DNA of 64,000 bases. It comes from Micromonospora saelicesensis (GTDB lineage: Bacteria > Actinomycetota > Actinomycetes > Mycobacteriales > Micromonosporaceae). The first letter of the stretch is position 1; each line of letters starts with the position of its first letter. A program made the position numbers and the translations under genes. Shown piece by piece: positions 1 to 8,937 of this stretch. The notes beneath the pieces are model-generated. The model was not told the DNA's origin and did no database searches. It saw nothing but the letters and a program-made list of their open reading frames with translations. Where the stretch lies: the NCBI RefSeq assembly GCF_900091575.1, contig NZ_FMCR01000007.1, positions 248,001 through 312,000 on the forward strand, read 5' to 3'.

Positions 1-1308
1 TTCGGCGCGCACTGGGACTGGTCGCGGTACCAGCAGTTCGAGCCGTACCTGCGCCGGCTCTCCGGCTCGGCGACGTACGAGGAGATCTCCTGGTGCGAGA
101 TCGAACGGACCTCGGGGCAGGTCGACTGGGCCGGGCTGGACGAGATCGCCTCGCGCAGCCGGGAGTTGGGCATCACACTGCACCTGAAGATCCGCACCGG
201 CGTGTGCTGGGCGACCGGTGGCACGGCCCGCTACACCCGGGGCGCGGCGAGCAAGACCGAGTCGGCGATGCCCACCGACCTCGGCGCGTACCAGCGGTTC
301 GTCCGCTCGGTGGTACAGCGCTACGGCCCGTACGGGGTGCGGGAGTACGCCATCGAGAACGAGGTCAACGCGCCGAGCTACTGGGCCGGCAGCCCCGAGG
401 AGTACGCGCGGCTGGTCCGCGCCGCCGCCGAGACGATCCGCGCGACCGACCCGACGGCGCGGGTGGTCGACTCCGGCATCAGCAGCGTCGCGTACGGCAT
501 GGGTGTCGCCGACCGGCTGGTGCGCGCCGGTCGGGTGCCCGAGGCCATCGCCGCCTACCAGGCGTACTTCCAACGTCGGGTCGGCACCCGGGGGCAGCAG
601 ATCCCGGCGGTGACCGGGGAGGCGCAGCTGCGCCGGGCGCTCGGCACCGAGACCAACAGCCGCAGCCTGCGCTTCCTGACGGTGACCGAGTCGCTGCTGA
701 CCGACCGCACCGTCGACGTCCGCCAGGTGCACTTCTACGAACACTTCAGCGGGGTGGCCCCGCTGCTGGACTACCTGCGCGCCACCACACCGCCGGGTAT
801 GCCGATCCAGGCGTGGGAGGTCGGGCAGTTCTGGCGCGACGGCGACGGTGACCCGGCCAGTCGGGCGGCGGAGATGGTCAAGACGGTCACCCTGCTGGTC
901 GCCGGCGGGATCGGCGAGATCAGTTGGCTGCCGTTGGCGTACAACCCGAACAACGCCGCCGGCAGCGAGGTCCGCTACGGCCTGCTCGACCCGGACGGCG
1001 CCGAACGGGACGCCGGCCGGATGCTGGCCGCCCTGGCCGACGCGGCCCGGGACGCCACCGTCACCCCGCTGCCCGCCCCGGTGGCCGGCAAACTGCACGG
1101 GGTCGCGTTCGTCCGGGGCGGGTCGAGCACGCTGGTGCTCTGGTCGGCGTCGAACACGCCGGTGACCGTGCCGGCGACACCCGGCGGACGGACCGGGGCG
1201 GTGGGTTCCCCGCTCGGCGCGGCCGGCGGCGGCACCACAGTGACCGACATCCCCGTCCTGCTCCGCGCCGACCAGCCGGTGGACCGGATCCTCGCCACCG
1301 TCCGTTAG
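1..1308 (+). CDS. Glycoside hydrolase, clan GH-A-like TIM barrel (5'-truncated by window)
   Basis: The reading frame is open from base 1, so the N-terminus lies outside the window; about 435 residues are visible. The family was judged from pattern only: an ENEVN segment (IENEVN) carries the expected acid/base glutamate of a clan GH-A (beta/alpha)8 barrel, and a later QAWEVGQFW segment carries a candidate nucleophile glutamate. A small beta-rich tail follows, as in GH39/GH5-type enzymes. It probably cleaves a polysaccharide or oligosaccharide, but the substrate cannot be read. It is convergent with the exopolysaccharide operon that follows, so a role in trimming or turnover of that polymer is possible. 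The exact GH family is uncertain. Confidence 0.75.
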   Translation, partial: FGAHWDWSRYQQFEPYLRRLSGSATYEEISWCEIERTSGQVDWAGLDEIASRSRELGITLHLKIRTGVCWATGGTARYTRGAASKTESAMPTDLGAYQRFVRSVVQRYGPYGVREYAIENEVNAPSYWAGSPEEYARLVRAAAETIRATDPTARVVDSGISSVAYGMGVADRLVRAGRVPEAIAAYQAYFQRRVGTRGQQIPAVTGEAQLRRALGTETNSRSLRFLTVTESLLTDRTVDVRQVHFYEHFSGVAPLLDYLRATTPPGMPIQAWEVGQFWRDGDGDPASRAAEMVKTVTLLVAGGIGEISWLPLAYNPNNAAGSEVRYGLLDPDGAERDAGRMLAALADAARDATVTPLPAPVAGKLHGVAFVRGGSSTLVLWSASNTPVTVPATPGGRTGAVGSPLGAAGGGTTVTDIPVLLRADQPVDRILATVR

Positions 1309-1335
1309 CGACCCCCAGCGTGCGCTCGCTGGCCC

Positions 1336-1437
1336 GCATGTCGATGTGCCGAGCAGCGGTATACCTCAGAGGTATAAATATGCCTCTGAGGTATACCGCT
1401 CATTGCCGTGTCCGTCCTCGGCGGCGGTGACCGACGG
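1336..1437. repeat. Dispersed ~100-bp intergenic repeat, copy 1
   Basis: This sequence aligns almost without gaps to 42525-42625. Its centre has 18-bp inverted arms at 1355-1372 and 1383-1400. The left arm contains the shorter palindrome TATACCTCAGAGGTATA, and the right arm contains a near-copy. Flanks are also conserved (GCATGTCGATGTGC on the left, GACCGACGG on the right), so the unit is more than a chance hairpin. It lies between two convergent genes. A REP-like element, a bidirectional terminator or a transposable operator are all possible. Confidence 0.85.
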
Positions 1438-1450
1438 CGACCGCCGTGCC

Positions 1451-2302
1451 CTAGCCGGGCCAGGGTTCGGGCCAGCCCAGCAGGGCGGTCAGGCGGGCGT
1501 TGTGCGGCGCGAAGTGCTCGCCGAGACGCTCGCGCAGAGCCGGGGTCAACTGCGAGACGCCGTGGTCGACGCGACGGGTGTGCCGGGTGAACGCCTCGGG
1601 GGTGAAGGCCGGCAGGCCGAGGAAGCGCAGCATGTCGCCGTACGTGCCGGCCGGGTCGGTGTGCAGGTCTTCGGTCCGGGTGACGTGGATCCGCTCCCGC
1701 GGGACCTGCGCGAACCACCGGTCCAACTGCTCGGCATAGCGACCCCGGGCCGCGTACGAGTAATTGCGCAACGCCCTGTGCGCGGCGGCGCTGTCCGGGC
1801 CACCGCGCGTCGCCCGGGCCAGCCGCTCCTCCTCCGCGTCGAGCGCGTCGGCGAAGGACAGCGGCTCCAGGCCGTACGAGCGGGTGTGCAGGTAGTGCGA
1901 GTAGGCCCGCTGCACCGGATCGCGCAGCAGGACGACGAAGCGGGCCTGCGGCAGGGTCGCCGCGACCCGGGCCGGCACACTCGGGTGGAACAGGTAGTAG
2001 GGGCTCGCCTCGAACGTGCGCTCACCCGGGGCGAGGCGAGGGAAGTGCCCCCGGTACCACCGCGCCCCCCGACCGTGGTGGACGCTGAAGTACTGCAACT
2101 CCTTGCCGCTGGCCACCCGGACCTGGGGATGCGCGGCGAGATGGTGGTACAGCGACGTGGTGCCGCAGCGCTGCGCACCGATCACCAGGAAGTCGGGCAG
2201 CGGACCGGGCTCTCCCGGCCGGACCGCACGCCCCCAGGCCCGCGCCGCGCGTACCCCCCGACGCAGCCGGTCGGTGACCTGACGCCGCGCGACGCCGGTC
2301 AC
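1451..2302 (-). CDS. PAPS-dependent sulfotransferase
   Basis: A 283-residue soluble sulfotransferase. It should transfer sulfate from 3'-phosphoadenosine-5'-phosphosulfate to a hydroxyl of a sugar or other acceptor. The PAPS 5'-phosphate loop is visible as QRCGTTSL at residues 44-51. A 3'-phosphate-binding segment of the form RDPVQRAYSHYLH follows near residue 120. The GTG start overlaps the TGA of the upstream flippase (GTGA), which fixes the start and indicates translational coupling. As the last gene of the exopolysaccharide operon, its likely acceptor is the glycan or a lipid-linked repeat unit; that is inference from context. Confidence 0.9.
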   Translation of the reverse strand: MTGVARRQVTDRLRRGVRAARAWGRAVRPGEPGPLPDFLVIGAQRCGTTSLYHHLAAHPQVRVASGKELQYFSVHHGRGARWYRGHFPRLAPGERTFEASPYYLFHPSVPARVAATLPQARFVVLLRDPVQRAYSHYLHTRSYGLEPLSFADALDAEEERLARATRGGPDSAAAHRALRNYSYAARGRYAEQLDRWFAQVPRERIHVTRTEDLHTDPAGTYGDMLRFLGLPAFTPEAFTRHTRRVDHGVSQLTPALRERLGEHFAPHNARLTALLGWPEPWPG

Positions 2303-3897
2303 GAGCGGACCACGGGGCGACCGGCGCCCACACCGGCACCGTCGGCGGGGCCGGCGGGGTCGGCCGGGGCACGTCGACCACCTCGGCGGGTCACCGAGCG
2401 CAACACCATGACGTCCTCCCGACTGAGCCCGAGGGCGAGCACCACGGCGAGGTACGCCGCCACGATCGCGGCCAGACCGACCACCAGCTGCCCGGTCCCG
2501 CCCCCGACCAGCCACCGCACACCGAACCCGACGCCCATCGCGACCAGCGCGGCGGCCAGGCCCTTGACCATGCCCGCCGTCACCGGCACGGTGTGCACCT
2601 GCGCGCGCACCTGCCAGACCCGTGCGACGTTCACCGCAGCCAACGACACCGCCCAGGCCACCGCCGCGCCGAGAATGCCGTACGCCGGGATGAGCCACAG
2701 GTTGAGCAGGACGTTGAGCAGCAGGGCCGCGAGGTTGTCCACCATGTTGACCGAGACCCGGCCGGACATGTTCAGCAGCGTCCCGCAGGGCCCGGTGGCG
2801 GCGTTGACGAGTTGGCCGAGCGCCAGCACCACCGTCACCGCCGCACCGCCGGCCAGACCCGGCCCGCCGACCAGCCGCAGCAACTGCTCCGGGAAGACCA
2901 GCAACGCCACGAAGGCCGGCAACGACAGCCGGAGCACCCAACCGGTGGCGACCCGGTAGATCCGGCGGACCTCGTCCAGTCGACCCTGGTGGTAGAGGTG
3001 CGCCAGGTGCGGACCGAACGAGGCGTTCACCGGTGCCAGCACGAACACCGCGATCGTGACCAGCCTTGTCGCCACGTGGTAGACGCCGATCGCGTCGGGA
3101 CCGTAGTCGAAGAAGCCGAGCAGCAACGCGTCCACCCAGATCAACCCGGTGGACGACAGCGAGGAGACCCAGCTGACGGTGGAGAACCGGAACAGCTCGC
3201 CCGGCCGGTACGCGGGCCGGGCGGCGGGCACCCGGCGCACCATCCGGGCGAGCGCCACGAGGGCGAGTCCGGCGGCGCTCCAGCTCGCCGCGACCAACGC
3301 CCAGAACGCGCCGGTGAGGCCCGCCCCGAGGACGAGCGCCAGCGCGGTGAGCACCAGCCGGGCGGCCGGCTCGTAGACCTGGCCGATGAGCGCGTAGGCC
3401 CGTTGCGTGCGCCACCCCCGGGTGGCCGCGAGCGCGGCCTCGCAGATGGTCGCGGCGGGCAGGCAGAGCGCCGCCAACCTCAGCCCGGTGGTGAGCTGCG
3501 GGTCGTGCAGGGCGTCGGCAAGCCACGGCGCGCCGACCGCCAGACCGAGGGCGATCACTGTGGACGCCACGGCCGAGATGCCGATCCCGAGGCGGATCGC
3601 GCCCCGGAGGGCGGCCGGCTCGTCGTCGGCGAGGTGCACCGCCACGAACCGGGTCAGCCCGGCCCGGAAACCGGAGAGCGAGAGCAGCCCCAGCAGCGAC
3701 AGCACGGCGTAGACCTGGGCGTACCGGCCGAGTTCGCGTACACCCAGGACCCGGGCCAGCAACAGCATGACCAGGAAGAGGGCCACCTGGCTGAGCACGG
3801 CGCTGCCCAGGTTCAGCACACCGCCGCGGGCCATGCCGCGTACCTGCTGGTCGCCCGCCTCCGGCGCGGCCGGCGACCGACCGGTCACCTCGCGCAC
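2299..3897 (-). CDS. Wzx/MATE-type polysaccharide flippase
   Basis: A 532-residue polytopic membrane protein of the oligosaccharide flippase/MATE superfamily, expected to move undecaprenyl-linked repeat units across the membrane. About 12-14 hydrophobic segments are spread over the length, with a typical N-terminal block (GSAVLSQVALFLVMLLLARV) and polar inter-helix loops. It lies between the Wzz-like gene (22-nt gap) and the sulfotransferase gene (4-nt overlap). The GTG start at 3897 has only a weak ribosome binding site. An internal ATG 21 codons downstream, just before the first hydrophobic helix, is a reasonable alternative. Confidence 0.88.
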   Translation of the reverse strand: MREVTGRSPAAPEAGDQQVRGMARGGVLNLGSAVLSQVALFLVMLLLARVLGVRELGRYAQVYAVLSLLGLLSLSGFRAGLTRFVAVHLADDEPAALRGAIRLGIGISAVASTVIALGLAVGAPWLADALHDPQLTTGLRLAALCLPAATICEAALAATRGWRTQRAYALIGQVYEPAARLVLTALALVLGAGLTGAFWALVAASWSAAGLALVALARMVRRVPAARPAYRPGELFRFSTVSWVSSLSSTGLIWVDALLLGFFDYGPDAIGVYHVATRLVTIAVFVLAPVNASFGPHLAHLYHQGRLDEVRRIYRVATGWVLRLSLPAFVALLVFPEQLLRLVGGPGLAGGAAVTVVLALGQLVNAATGPCGTLLNMSGRVSVNMVDNLAALLLNVLLNLWLIPAYGILGAAVAWAVSLAAVNVARVWQVRAQVHTVPVTAGMVKGLAAALVAMGVGFGVRWLVGGGTGQLVVGLAAIVAAYLAVVLALGLSREDVMVLRSVTRRGGRRAPADPAGPADGAGVGAGRPVVRS

Positions 3898-3919
3898 CCG
3901 GCGGCCCGTTTCCCGACGG

Positions 3920-4927
3920 TCACGGCCGTGCCGCGGTCACGGCCTCCGCCGGCACCGAGGGGGCCGCGGTGGTCGCCGCCGCCGGGCGGGCCGCGGCACG
4001 ACCCCGCGACAGCAGTTCGAGTACGCCCACCAGCAGCACGCCGAGCAGCAGACCCGCGCCGCCCACCGGCAGGGCGGTGCGCACCAGCTCCGTCATCCGG
4101 CTCACCTCGTGCGCCTCGCCGATACTGGTCACCTGCTTTGGATCGGCGGCCTGGGCCTGCGCCCGCGCCGCCTGCAACCCTTCCCGCGCCTGGGACAGGG
4201 CGTTGGTCGCCGCGTCCCGCTGGGCGAGCAGGGCCTGGTAGTCGGGAAGCTTCGGCCCCAGCTCGTCGAGCTTCCTCTGGGCGGCGGTGATCGCGGCGGT
4301 CGCCGCGTCGACACCTCGGCCGTTGCCGACCGCCTGCATGGAGAGCTGCTGCTGGCGCAGGCTGGTCAGCTCGCCCAGCGTGGCCTGGTAGATCCGGTCC
4401 GGCTGGGAGACCTTGTTCGTCTTCTCCCACTCACCGATCGCCTTGGTCGCCGCGGTGACGTCGGCGTTGGCCGCCTCGACCTCACCGGTGGCGATGCCGA
4501 CCTGGGAGGAGAAGAGGAAGGCCAGCGCCCGGGTGGTGGTCGCGGTCAGCACCGGCGCGACAGTCGCCCGGTCGCCGGCGGTGTACGTCACCTCCAACTG
4601 GCTGCTCGCGCCGACCTGGGTGATGGCGAGCCCGTCGCGCAACCGCTCCGGCGGCACCCCGGTGTCAACGGCCACGTCGGCGAGGACGCGAGGCGAGGTG
4701 ACCGCCGCGCCGAACGCCGCGACGAACTGGTTCGCCGCCTGCGTACCGGTGTACTGCGTCCCGGCCGCGCCGCCCACCAGCGCCGGCGCCGCCACGTACG
4801 CGGTCCCGCTGAACTGCTGTGGCGCGAACAGGACGATGGCGGCCGCGGCGCCGGTGGCGAGCACCGGCACCCCCACGAGTACCCAGAGGCGCCGCCGGGC
4901 GACCCGCAGGTAGTCGACGATCTCCAC
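3920..4927 (-). CDS. Wzz-like polysaccharide co-polymerase / chain length determinant
   Basis: A 335-residue protein with Wzz-like topology: a short cytoplasmic start (MEIVDYLRVARRRLW), TM1 at about residues 15-36, a large extracytoplasmic domain with long helices rich in Ala/Gln, and TM2 near residues 283-304 before a low-complexity Ala/Pro tail. Such proteins set chain length or organise polymerisation and export of surface glycans. No C-terminal BY-kinase domain is present, so any tyrosine-kinase partner would be encoded elsewhere. The GTG start is 24 nt from the upstream polymerase gene; GGGG just upstream may serve as ribosome binding site. Confidence 0.85.
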   Translation of the reverse strand: MEIVDYLRVARRRLWVLVGVPVLATGAAAAIVLFAPQQFSGTAYVAAPALVGGAAGTQYTGTQAANQFVAAFGAAVTSPRVLADVAVDTGVPPERLRDGLAITQVGASSQLEVTYTAGDRATVAPVLTATTTRALAFLFSSQVGIATGEVEAANADVTAATKAIGEWEKTNKVSQPDRIYQATLGELTSLRQQQLSMQAVGNGRGVDAATAAITAAQRKLDELGPKLPDYQALLAQRDAATNALSQAREGLQAARAQAQAADPKQVTSIGEAHEVSRMTELVRTALPVGGAGLLLGVLLVGVLELLSRGRAAARPAAATTAAPSVPAEAVTAARP

Positions 4928-4951
4928 TTTTTCCCCAATGCTGTCGTTCAG

Positions 4952-6376
4952 TCAAACCGGGACGGACGTGCCTCGTGGCTGCTCGCCGGTCAGGTTCGGA
5001 GCCGGTTGGCGGGCGATCACGCTGGCCGCCGCGGCGAACGCGACGAAGTACCAGAGGGTGACCACGTTGGAAATGACGTTGGACGCGGCGCTGACCGCCA
5101 CGAACGCGGCGGCGCAGCCGGTGAACCCGACGGCGACGCCGCGCTCGAAGCTGCCCGGAGGCGCGCGCCGCAGCGCGGTCCGGGCGGTGTACAGAAAGGC
5201 CAACAGCATCAGCAGGTACGCCCCGAGACCGAGCAGCCCGGTCTCCACGTACGCCCGCAGGAAGTCGTTGTGCGGCTTCTTCGCCTCGTCGGTCTCGCGC
5301 TGGGTCATGTTCGGCCCGATGCCGGTCACCGGGTTCCGGTCGGCGAGCGTCACGATCTCGGTCCAGTAGCCGATCCGCCAGGCCAGGGTGTTTCCGGTCG
5401 GGTCTCCGCCGACCGCGCGCGACGTTCCGAGTTGGGCGAAGCGTTCGCCGACGGCGGGCACCAGTGCCACCCCGGCGACCGCCACCACGCAGAGGGTGAC
5501 CAGCATCCGCTTGCTGCGGTGCAGTGCCGCGACCACCACCAGGCCGATAGCCGCGCCGAGCAGGGCGCTACGGGTGTTGGTGAGCAGCAGGAACAGCAGC
5601 GAGAGCGCGAGCAGCACCCCGAGCGACGCCCGCAGGCGACGATCCAGGAAGCGGTACACGGCGAACCCGAAGATCACCATGAACATCAGGTAGCGGCCGA
5701 ACGTGGTCGACTGGCTGAACGTGCCGCTGATCCGGGTGAAGTCGCCCTTCACCTCGGCTGGCGGGTTGCCCAGCAGCGACAGCACGACGGTGTAGCCCAG
5801 CGCCAGCACCAGCGAGGCGTAGCAGGCGAGCAGGACCCGGCGGATCGCCGCGGTGTCCGGCATGAGCTGTTCCAGCACCACGAACATCACCACCACGGTG
5901 AGGATCCGCAGCGCCTCCAACAGGCTGTTCGCCGGCCGGCTGGCACCGAGGGCGCTGACCACGCTGCTGGCTCCCACGAGCAGCATGGCCCAGCTGAGTG
6001 GGGAGCCGCGCAGCCGCCCGTGCCGGTTGAGCTGCGCGGCCAGCCAGAGCCCTGCGGCGAGGAGAAACAGCACCGCGAGCAGGGTGGAGGGGTCCACCGC
6101 CCGGGCCGTCCCGGCGGATTCGGCCTGGCCGGCGCTCGGGCCGGTCAGCTTGAACAGGTCGACGCAGGAGCGCACCGCGAGCATCAGCAGCACGTACCCG
6201 GCGAACCGGGTCAGCGCGAGGACGGCCACCGCGATCCCCGCGACCGCCGCGAGCGGCAGCACCATGCCCCTGCGGTCACCGGCCGCCATGGAGATGCCCG
6301 CTACCACCGCCACGACCGCGGCGGCCAGCGCCGCTGCGCCGGTGAGCAGGCGGGTCGGGTCGAACCGCCTGGTCAT
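4952..6376 (-). CDS. O-antigen ligase/Wzy-type polymerase
   Basis: A 474-residue membrane protein with about ten TM segments. The Wzy_C/O-antigen ligase signature is clear in the last third, where NPVTGIGPNMTQ is followed by KKPHNDFLRAYVETGLLGL; the HN dipeptide in a large periplasmic loop is typical of the family. It should polymerise lipid-linked repeats or ligate them. The ATG at 6376 (MTRRFDP) was chosen because residues upstream look non-coding. A GTG eleven codons further upstream (VEQHTQQ) is a possible start, and neither has a strong ribosome binding site. Confidence 0.88.
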   Translation of the reverse strand: MTRRFDPTRLLTGAAALAAAVVAVVAGISMAAGDRRGMVLPLAAVAGIAVAVLALTRFAGYVLLMLAVRSCVDLFKLTGPSAGQAESAGTARAVDPSTLLAVLFLLAAGLWLAAQLNRHGRLRGSPLSWAMLLVGASSVVSALGASRPANSLLEALRILTVVVMFVVLEQLMPDTAAIRRVLLACYASLVLALGYTVVLSLLGNPPAEVKGDFTRISGTFSQSTTFGRYLMFMVIFGFAVYRFLDRRLRASLGVLLALSLLFLLLTNTRSALLGAAIGLVVVAALHRSKRMLVTLCVVAVAGVALVPAVGERFAQLGTSRAVGGDPTGNTLAWRIGYWTEIVTLADRNPVTGIGPNMTQRETDEAKKPHNDFLRAYVETGLLGLGAYLLMLLAFLYTARTALRRAPPGSFERGVAVGFTGCAAAFVAVSAASNVISNVVTLWYFVAFAAAASVIARQPAPNLTGEQPRGTSVPV

Positions 6377-6589
6377 GAGCGGAGTGACCTGCTGCGTGTG
6401 TTGTTCCACTGATCCCACTGAACTGAATCGGCGCTGCCCGGCCGCTGCCGGGCGCGGCCAACCGATGTCCTCCCGGCACAAGATCGGTTCAATCTAGTCC
6501 TGTCACCTCGGCAGCAGAAGGGGCCATTGCACCGACTGCTCCGTCCCCCGGGGGGCCGACCCGACACTCCCCCGGCTGACGCCGGCCGG

Positions 6590-7882
6590 TCAGTCGACGG
6601 CCCCCGTGGGTCGTGCCCTGGCCCGTCGACCCGGCTCCAGAGCCAGCCGGAGATAGAGCTGCTCCAACTCGCGGGCGGCGGTGTCCCAGCTGTACCTGTT
6701 GGTGATCTGCTCTCCCAGCGCAACCGCACCGGCCCGTTCAGCCGGCAGGTCGGCGAGCAGCGACGTCAACACCCGGACCAGGTCGTCCTCGTCGCCGTCG
6801 CGGAACAACCGCCCGCCGGCGGTGTCGGACTTGAGTACCTCGACGTGCGGCGCGATGTCGCTGGCGACCACCGGCAGCCCGTACGCGGCCGCCTCCAGCA
6901 ACGTCAACGGCAGTCCCTCCAATCGGGACGGTTGAACGAAGCCGGCGGCACTGGCGTACAGCTCGGCGAGCAGGTCGCCGTAGGCGAACCCGGTGAAGAC
7001 GATCCGGTCGTCGGCGCCGGCTTCCCGGCGCAGCCGGTCCACGAAGTCGTCGGTGAACGACGACCCGCCGACGATCGCCAGGCGCATCGGGGTCTCGGTT
7101 CGGCGGAAGGCCCGGATTAGCAGGTCGGCCGCCTTTTCCGGCACCAGCCGACCGACCAGCAGCAGGTAGCCGCCGGGGGTCAGCCCGAACCGTTCCTGGA
7201 TCTGGCGGGTCCGCGTCGGCCGGGCCGGGTTCACGCCGTTCGGGATGTAGGTCGTCGGACGGCCGAACCGGGCAGAGTAGTGGGCGGCGAGCCCCTGGGA
7301 GACCGCCACCCGCTGGTGTGGGACGTACCCGCTGAACCAGTGGGCGCTGCCCAGCACCGCCCGCGCGCCGAGCCCCCACTTGCCCCGCTGGTTGTCCAGC
7401 CCGTGCACGGTCAGCACCACGCGCGCCCGGGACAGGGCACGCGGAAGTGGGGCGACCAGGGCCGGCCCGAGCCCGTGGTAGTGCACGATGTCGGGCCGCG
7501 CGGCCATCGCCGCCATGGTCGAGGTCGCCGCGTGCACGATGGCGTCGAGGTGCTTGCTTGCGATCGTGTGGGTCTGGCGCAGCCGTACGCCCCGGTAGCC
7601 GTCGGCGGGTGTCTCGCCGTAGCTCCGGCGGCAGTAGACGGTGACCTCGTGGCCGTAGCTGGCGAGCCGGCTGGCCATCTCCTCCACGTGCCGTTCGATC
7701 CCGCCGTAGGTCGCCGGCATCCCCTTCTGGCCGATCATCGCGATCCGCAGCGGACGCCAGGCGATGCCGGTGTCGGCGGCGCTCGCTCCGGGCGCCCGGG
7801 TGGAGACCGCCCGCTGCCGGGGAATCGCAGGGCTTCCGGCGTGCTGGTCCACATCCTCGGCCTGCAGGTTGGGATGGCCCAC
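6590..7882 (-). CDS. GT4-type glycosyltransferase (exopolysaccharide)
   Basis: A 430-residue GT-B glycosyltransferase of the GT4 type. The N-terminal half has the IGQKGMPATYGGIERHVEE segment common in rhamnosyl/mannosyl-type transferases of surface polysaccharide clusters. The C-terminal half has the nucleotide-sugar motif E-x7-E (RLEGLPLTLLEAAAYG). A GTG start at 7882 is supported by GGGAG five bases upstream; the first 40 or so residues are low-complexity. It is the first gene of the minus-strand exopolysaccharide operon, with a 213-nt gap before the polymerase gene. Donor and acceptor are not predictable. Confidence 0.9.
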   Translation of the reverse strand: MGHPNLQAEDVDQHAGSPAIPRQRAVSTRAPGASAADTGIAWRPLRIAMIGQKGMPATYGGIERHVEEMASRLASYGHEVTVYCRRSYGETPADGYRGVRLRQTHTIASKHLDAIVHAATSTMAAMAARPDIVHYHGLGPALVAPLPRALSRARVVLTVHGLDNQRGKWGLGARAVLGSAHWFSGYVPHQRVAVSQGLAAHYSARFGRPTTYIPNGVNPARPTRTRQIQERFGLTPGGYLLLVGRLVPEKAADLLIRAFRRTETPMRLAIVGGSSFTDDFVDRLRREAGADDRIVFTGFAYGDLLAELYASAAGFVQPSRLEGLPLTLLEAAAYGLPVVASDIAPHVEVLKSDTAGGRLFRDGDEDDLVRVLTSLLADLPAERAGAVALGEQITNRYSWDTAARELEQLYLRLALEPGRRARARPTGAVD

Positions 7883-8008
7883 GTTGACTCCCGCGTGACT
7901 AGGTCCGCGCCCGCCGCCCGGGCAGATCAACACCTTGCCATGAACGGGCCCGTTCGCCAGCTGATCAACTGGATAAAAAATTCATCCATGGGATTCGTTG
8001 GACGGGAA

Positions 8009-8030
8009 ATGTCATCCCGATGACATCGGG
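8009..8030. promoter_or_regulatory. Overlapping palindromes upstream of the exopolysaccharide operon
   Basis: ATGTCAT-cccg-ATGACAT (8009-8026) is a perfect 7-bp inverted repeat. It overlaps a second perfect one, CCCGATG-A-CATCGGG (8016-8030); the two hairpins are mutually exclusive. They lie about 130 bp upstream of the glycosyltransferase start and about 30 bp beyond the stop of the TauE gene. They could be an operator for the polysaccharide operon or a terminator for the sulfur operon. Confidence 0.4.
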
Positions 8031-8058
8031 GTGGACCGTGATGGCGCCGGGCGAGACC

Positions 8059-8937
8059 TCAGCGGGAGGCCGGCTCACCCTGCGTCCGCACCTTGCTCCG
8101 GCCCCTCAGCACGGCCAGCGCGACGGAGATCGCTGCGGCGACACCGATGCCGGTCCACAACAGCGGGTCGGTCCGCGGTTCCGTGGGCAGTTGCTGGACG
8201 AGGACGAGGACGCCCATCACCACGACGAACCAGCCGAACGACTTGCGCAGGACGTCGGCGGGGATCCGACCGGCGAGCCGCCCGCCGGCAACGCTGCCGA
8301 CGACGGCGGCGAGGGTGACCGCTGCCGCGAGGTTCCAGTCAATGCTTACGCTGGACAGGTAGCCGGCGAGGCCGGCGAACGACTTCATCGCGATGACCAC
8401 CAGCGAGGTTCCGACCGCGACCGGCATCGGGAGTCCACCGAGCAGGGCCAGGGCGGGCACCACCAGGAAGCCGCCGCCGGCACCGACCAGGCCGGTCACC
8501 AGTCCGACCACCAGACCGTCGAGGATCACCCGCAGCATCGGCAGTTCGTGCGGCACTGCCCTGCCCTTGGTGTCCCGCCGACCGCGAATCATCGTGACCG
8601 CGGTGGCCAGCATCATCACGGCGAACCCACTGAGCAGAAACGCCGCCGGGATGAACCCGGCCAGGCGTCCGCCGATGTAGGCACCGACCATGCCGGCGAA
8701 ACCGAAGATCAGGCCGGTACGCCAGCGCACCCGGTTGGCCCGAGCGTGCGGCAGGACACCCACCACGCTGGTGGCGCCGACAACGAGCAGCGAGGTCGCG
8801 ATGGCCTCTTTCGTGGGTAGGTCGGCAACGTAGACCAGCAGCGGCACGGCGAGGATCGATCCGCCGCCGCCGAGCATCCCGAGGCTGACGCCGATCAGCA
8901 CGGCCAGCCCGACGGTCAGCGCCAGGGTCGGTGTCAT
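8059..8937 (-). CDS. TauE/SafE family sulfite/sulfur-compound exporter
   Basis: A 292-residue membrane protein with eight to nine TM helices in two related halves. The glycine-rich helices GVSLGMLGGGGSILAVPLL and GLVGAGGGFLVVPAL mark the TauE/SafE (DUF81) family, which moves sulfite, sulfoacetate or related sulfur anions. Its start overlaps the stop of the rhodanese-DUF2892 gene by 4 nt (ATGA). It is the last gene of a reactive-sulfur operon (MBL-rhodanese, rhodanese, exporter), so export of sulfite or thiosulfate made by the upstream enzymes is the likely job. Confidence 0.92.
   Translation of the reverse strand: MTPTLALTVGLAVLIGVSLGMLGGGGSILAVPLLVYVADLPTKEAIATSLLVVGATSVVGVLPHARANRVRWRTGLIFGFAGMVGAYIGGRLAGFIPAAFLLSGFAVMMLATAVTMIRGRRDTKGRAVPHELPMLRVILDGLVVGLVTGLVGAGGGFLVVPALALLGGLPMPVAVGTSLVVIAMKSFAGLAGYLSSVSIDWNLAAAVTLAAVVGSVAGGRLAGRIPADVLRKSFGWFVVVMGVLVLVQQLPTEPRTDPLLWTGIGVAAAISVALAVLRGRSKVRTQGEPASR

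Noticed and set aside
1346-2959. 537-codon plus-strand frame over the sulfotransferase and flippase genes
   Set aside because: Its start lies in the intergenic repeat and its composition is that of a shadow frame.
3767-6412. 881-codon plus-strand frame opposite the Wzz/Wzy genes
   Set aside because: It is low-complexity Arg/Gly/His/Gln-rich, has no family features and lies antisense to two well-supported membrane protein genes. It is a high-GC shadow frame.
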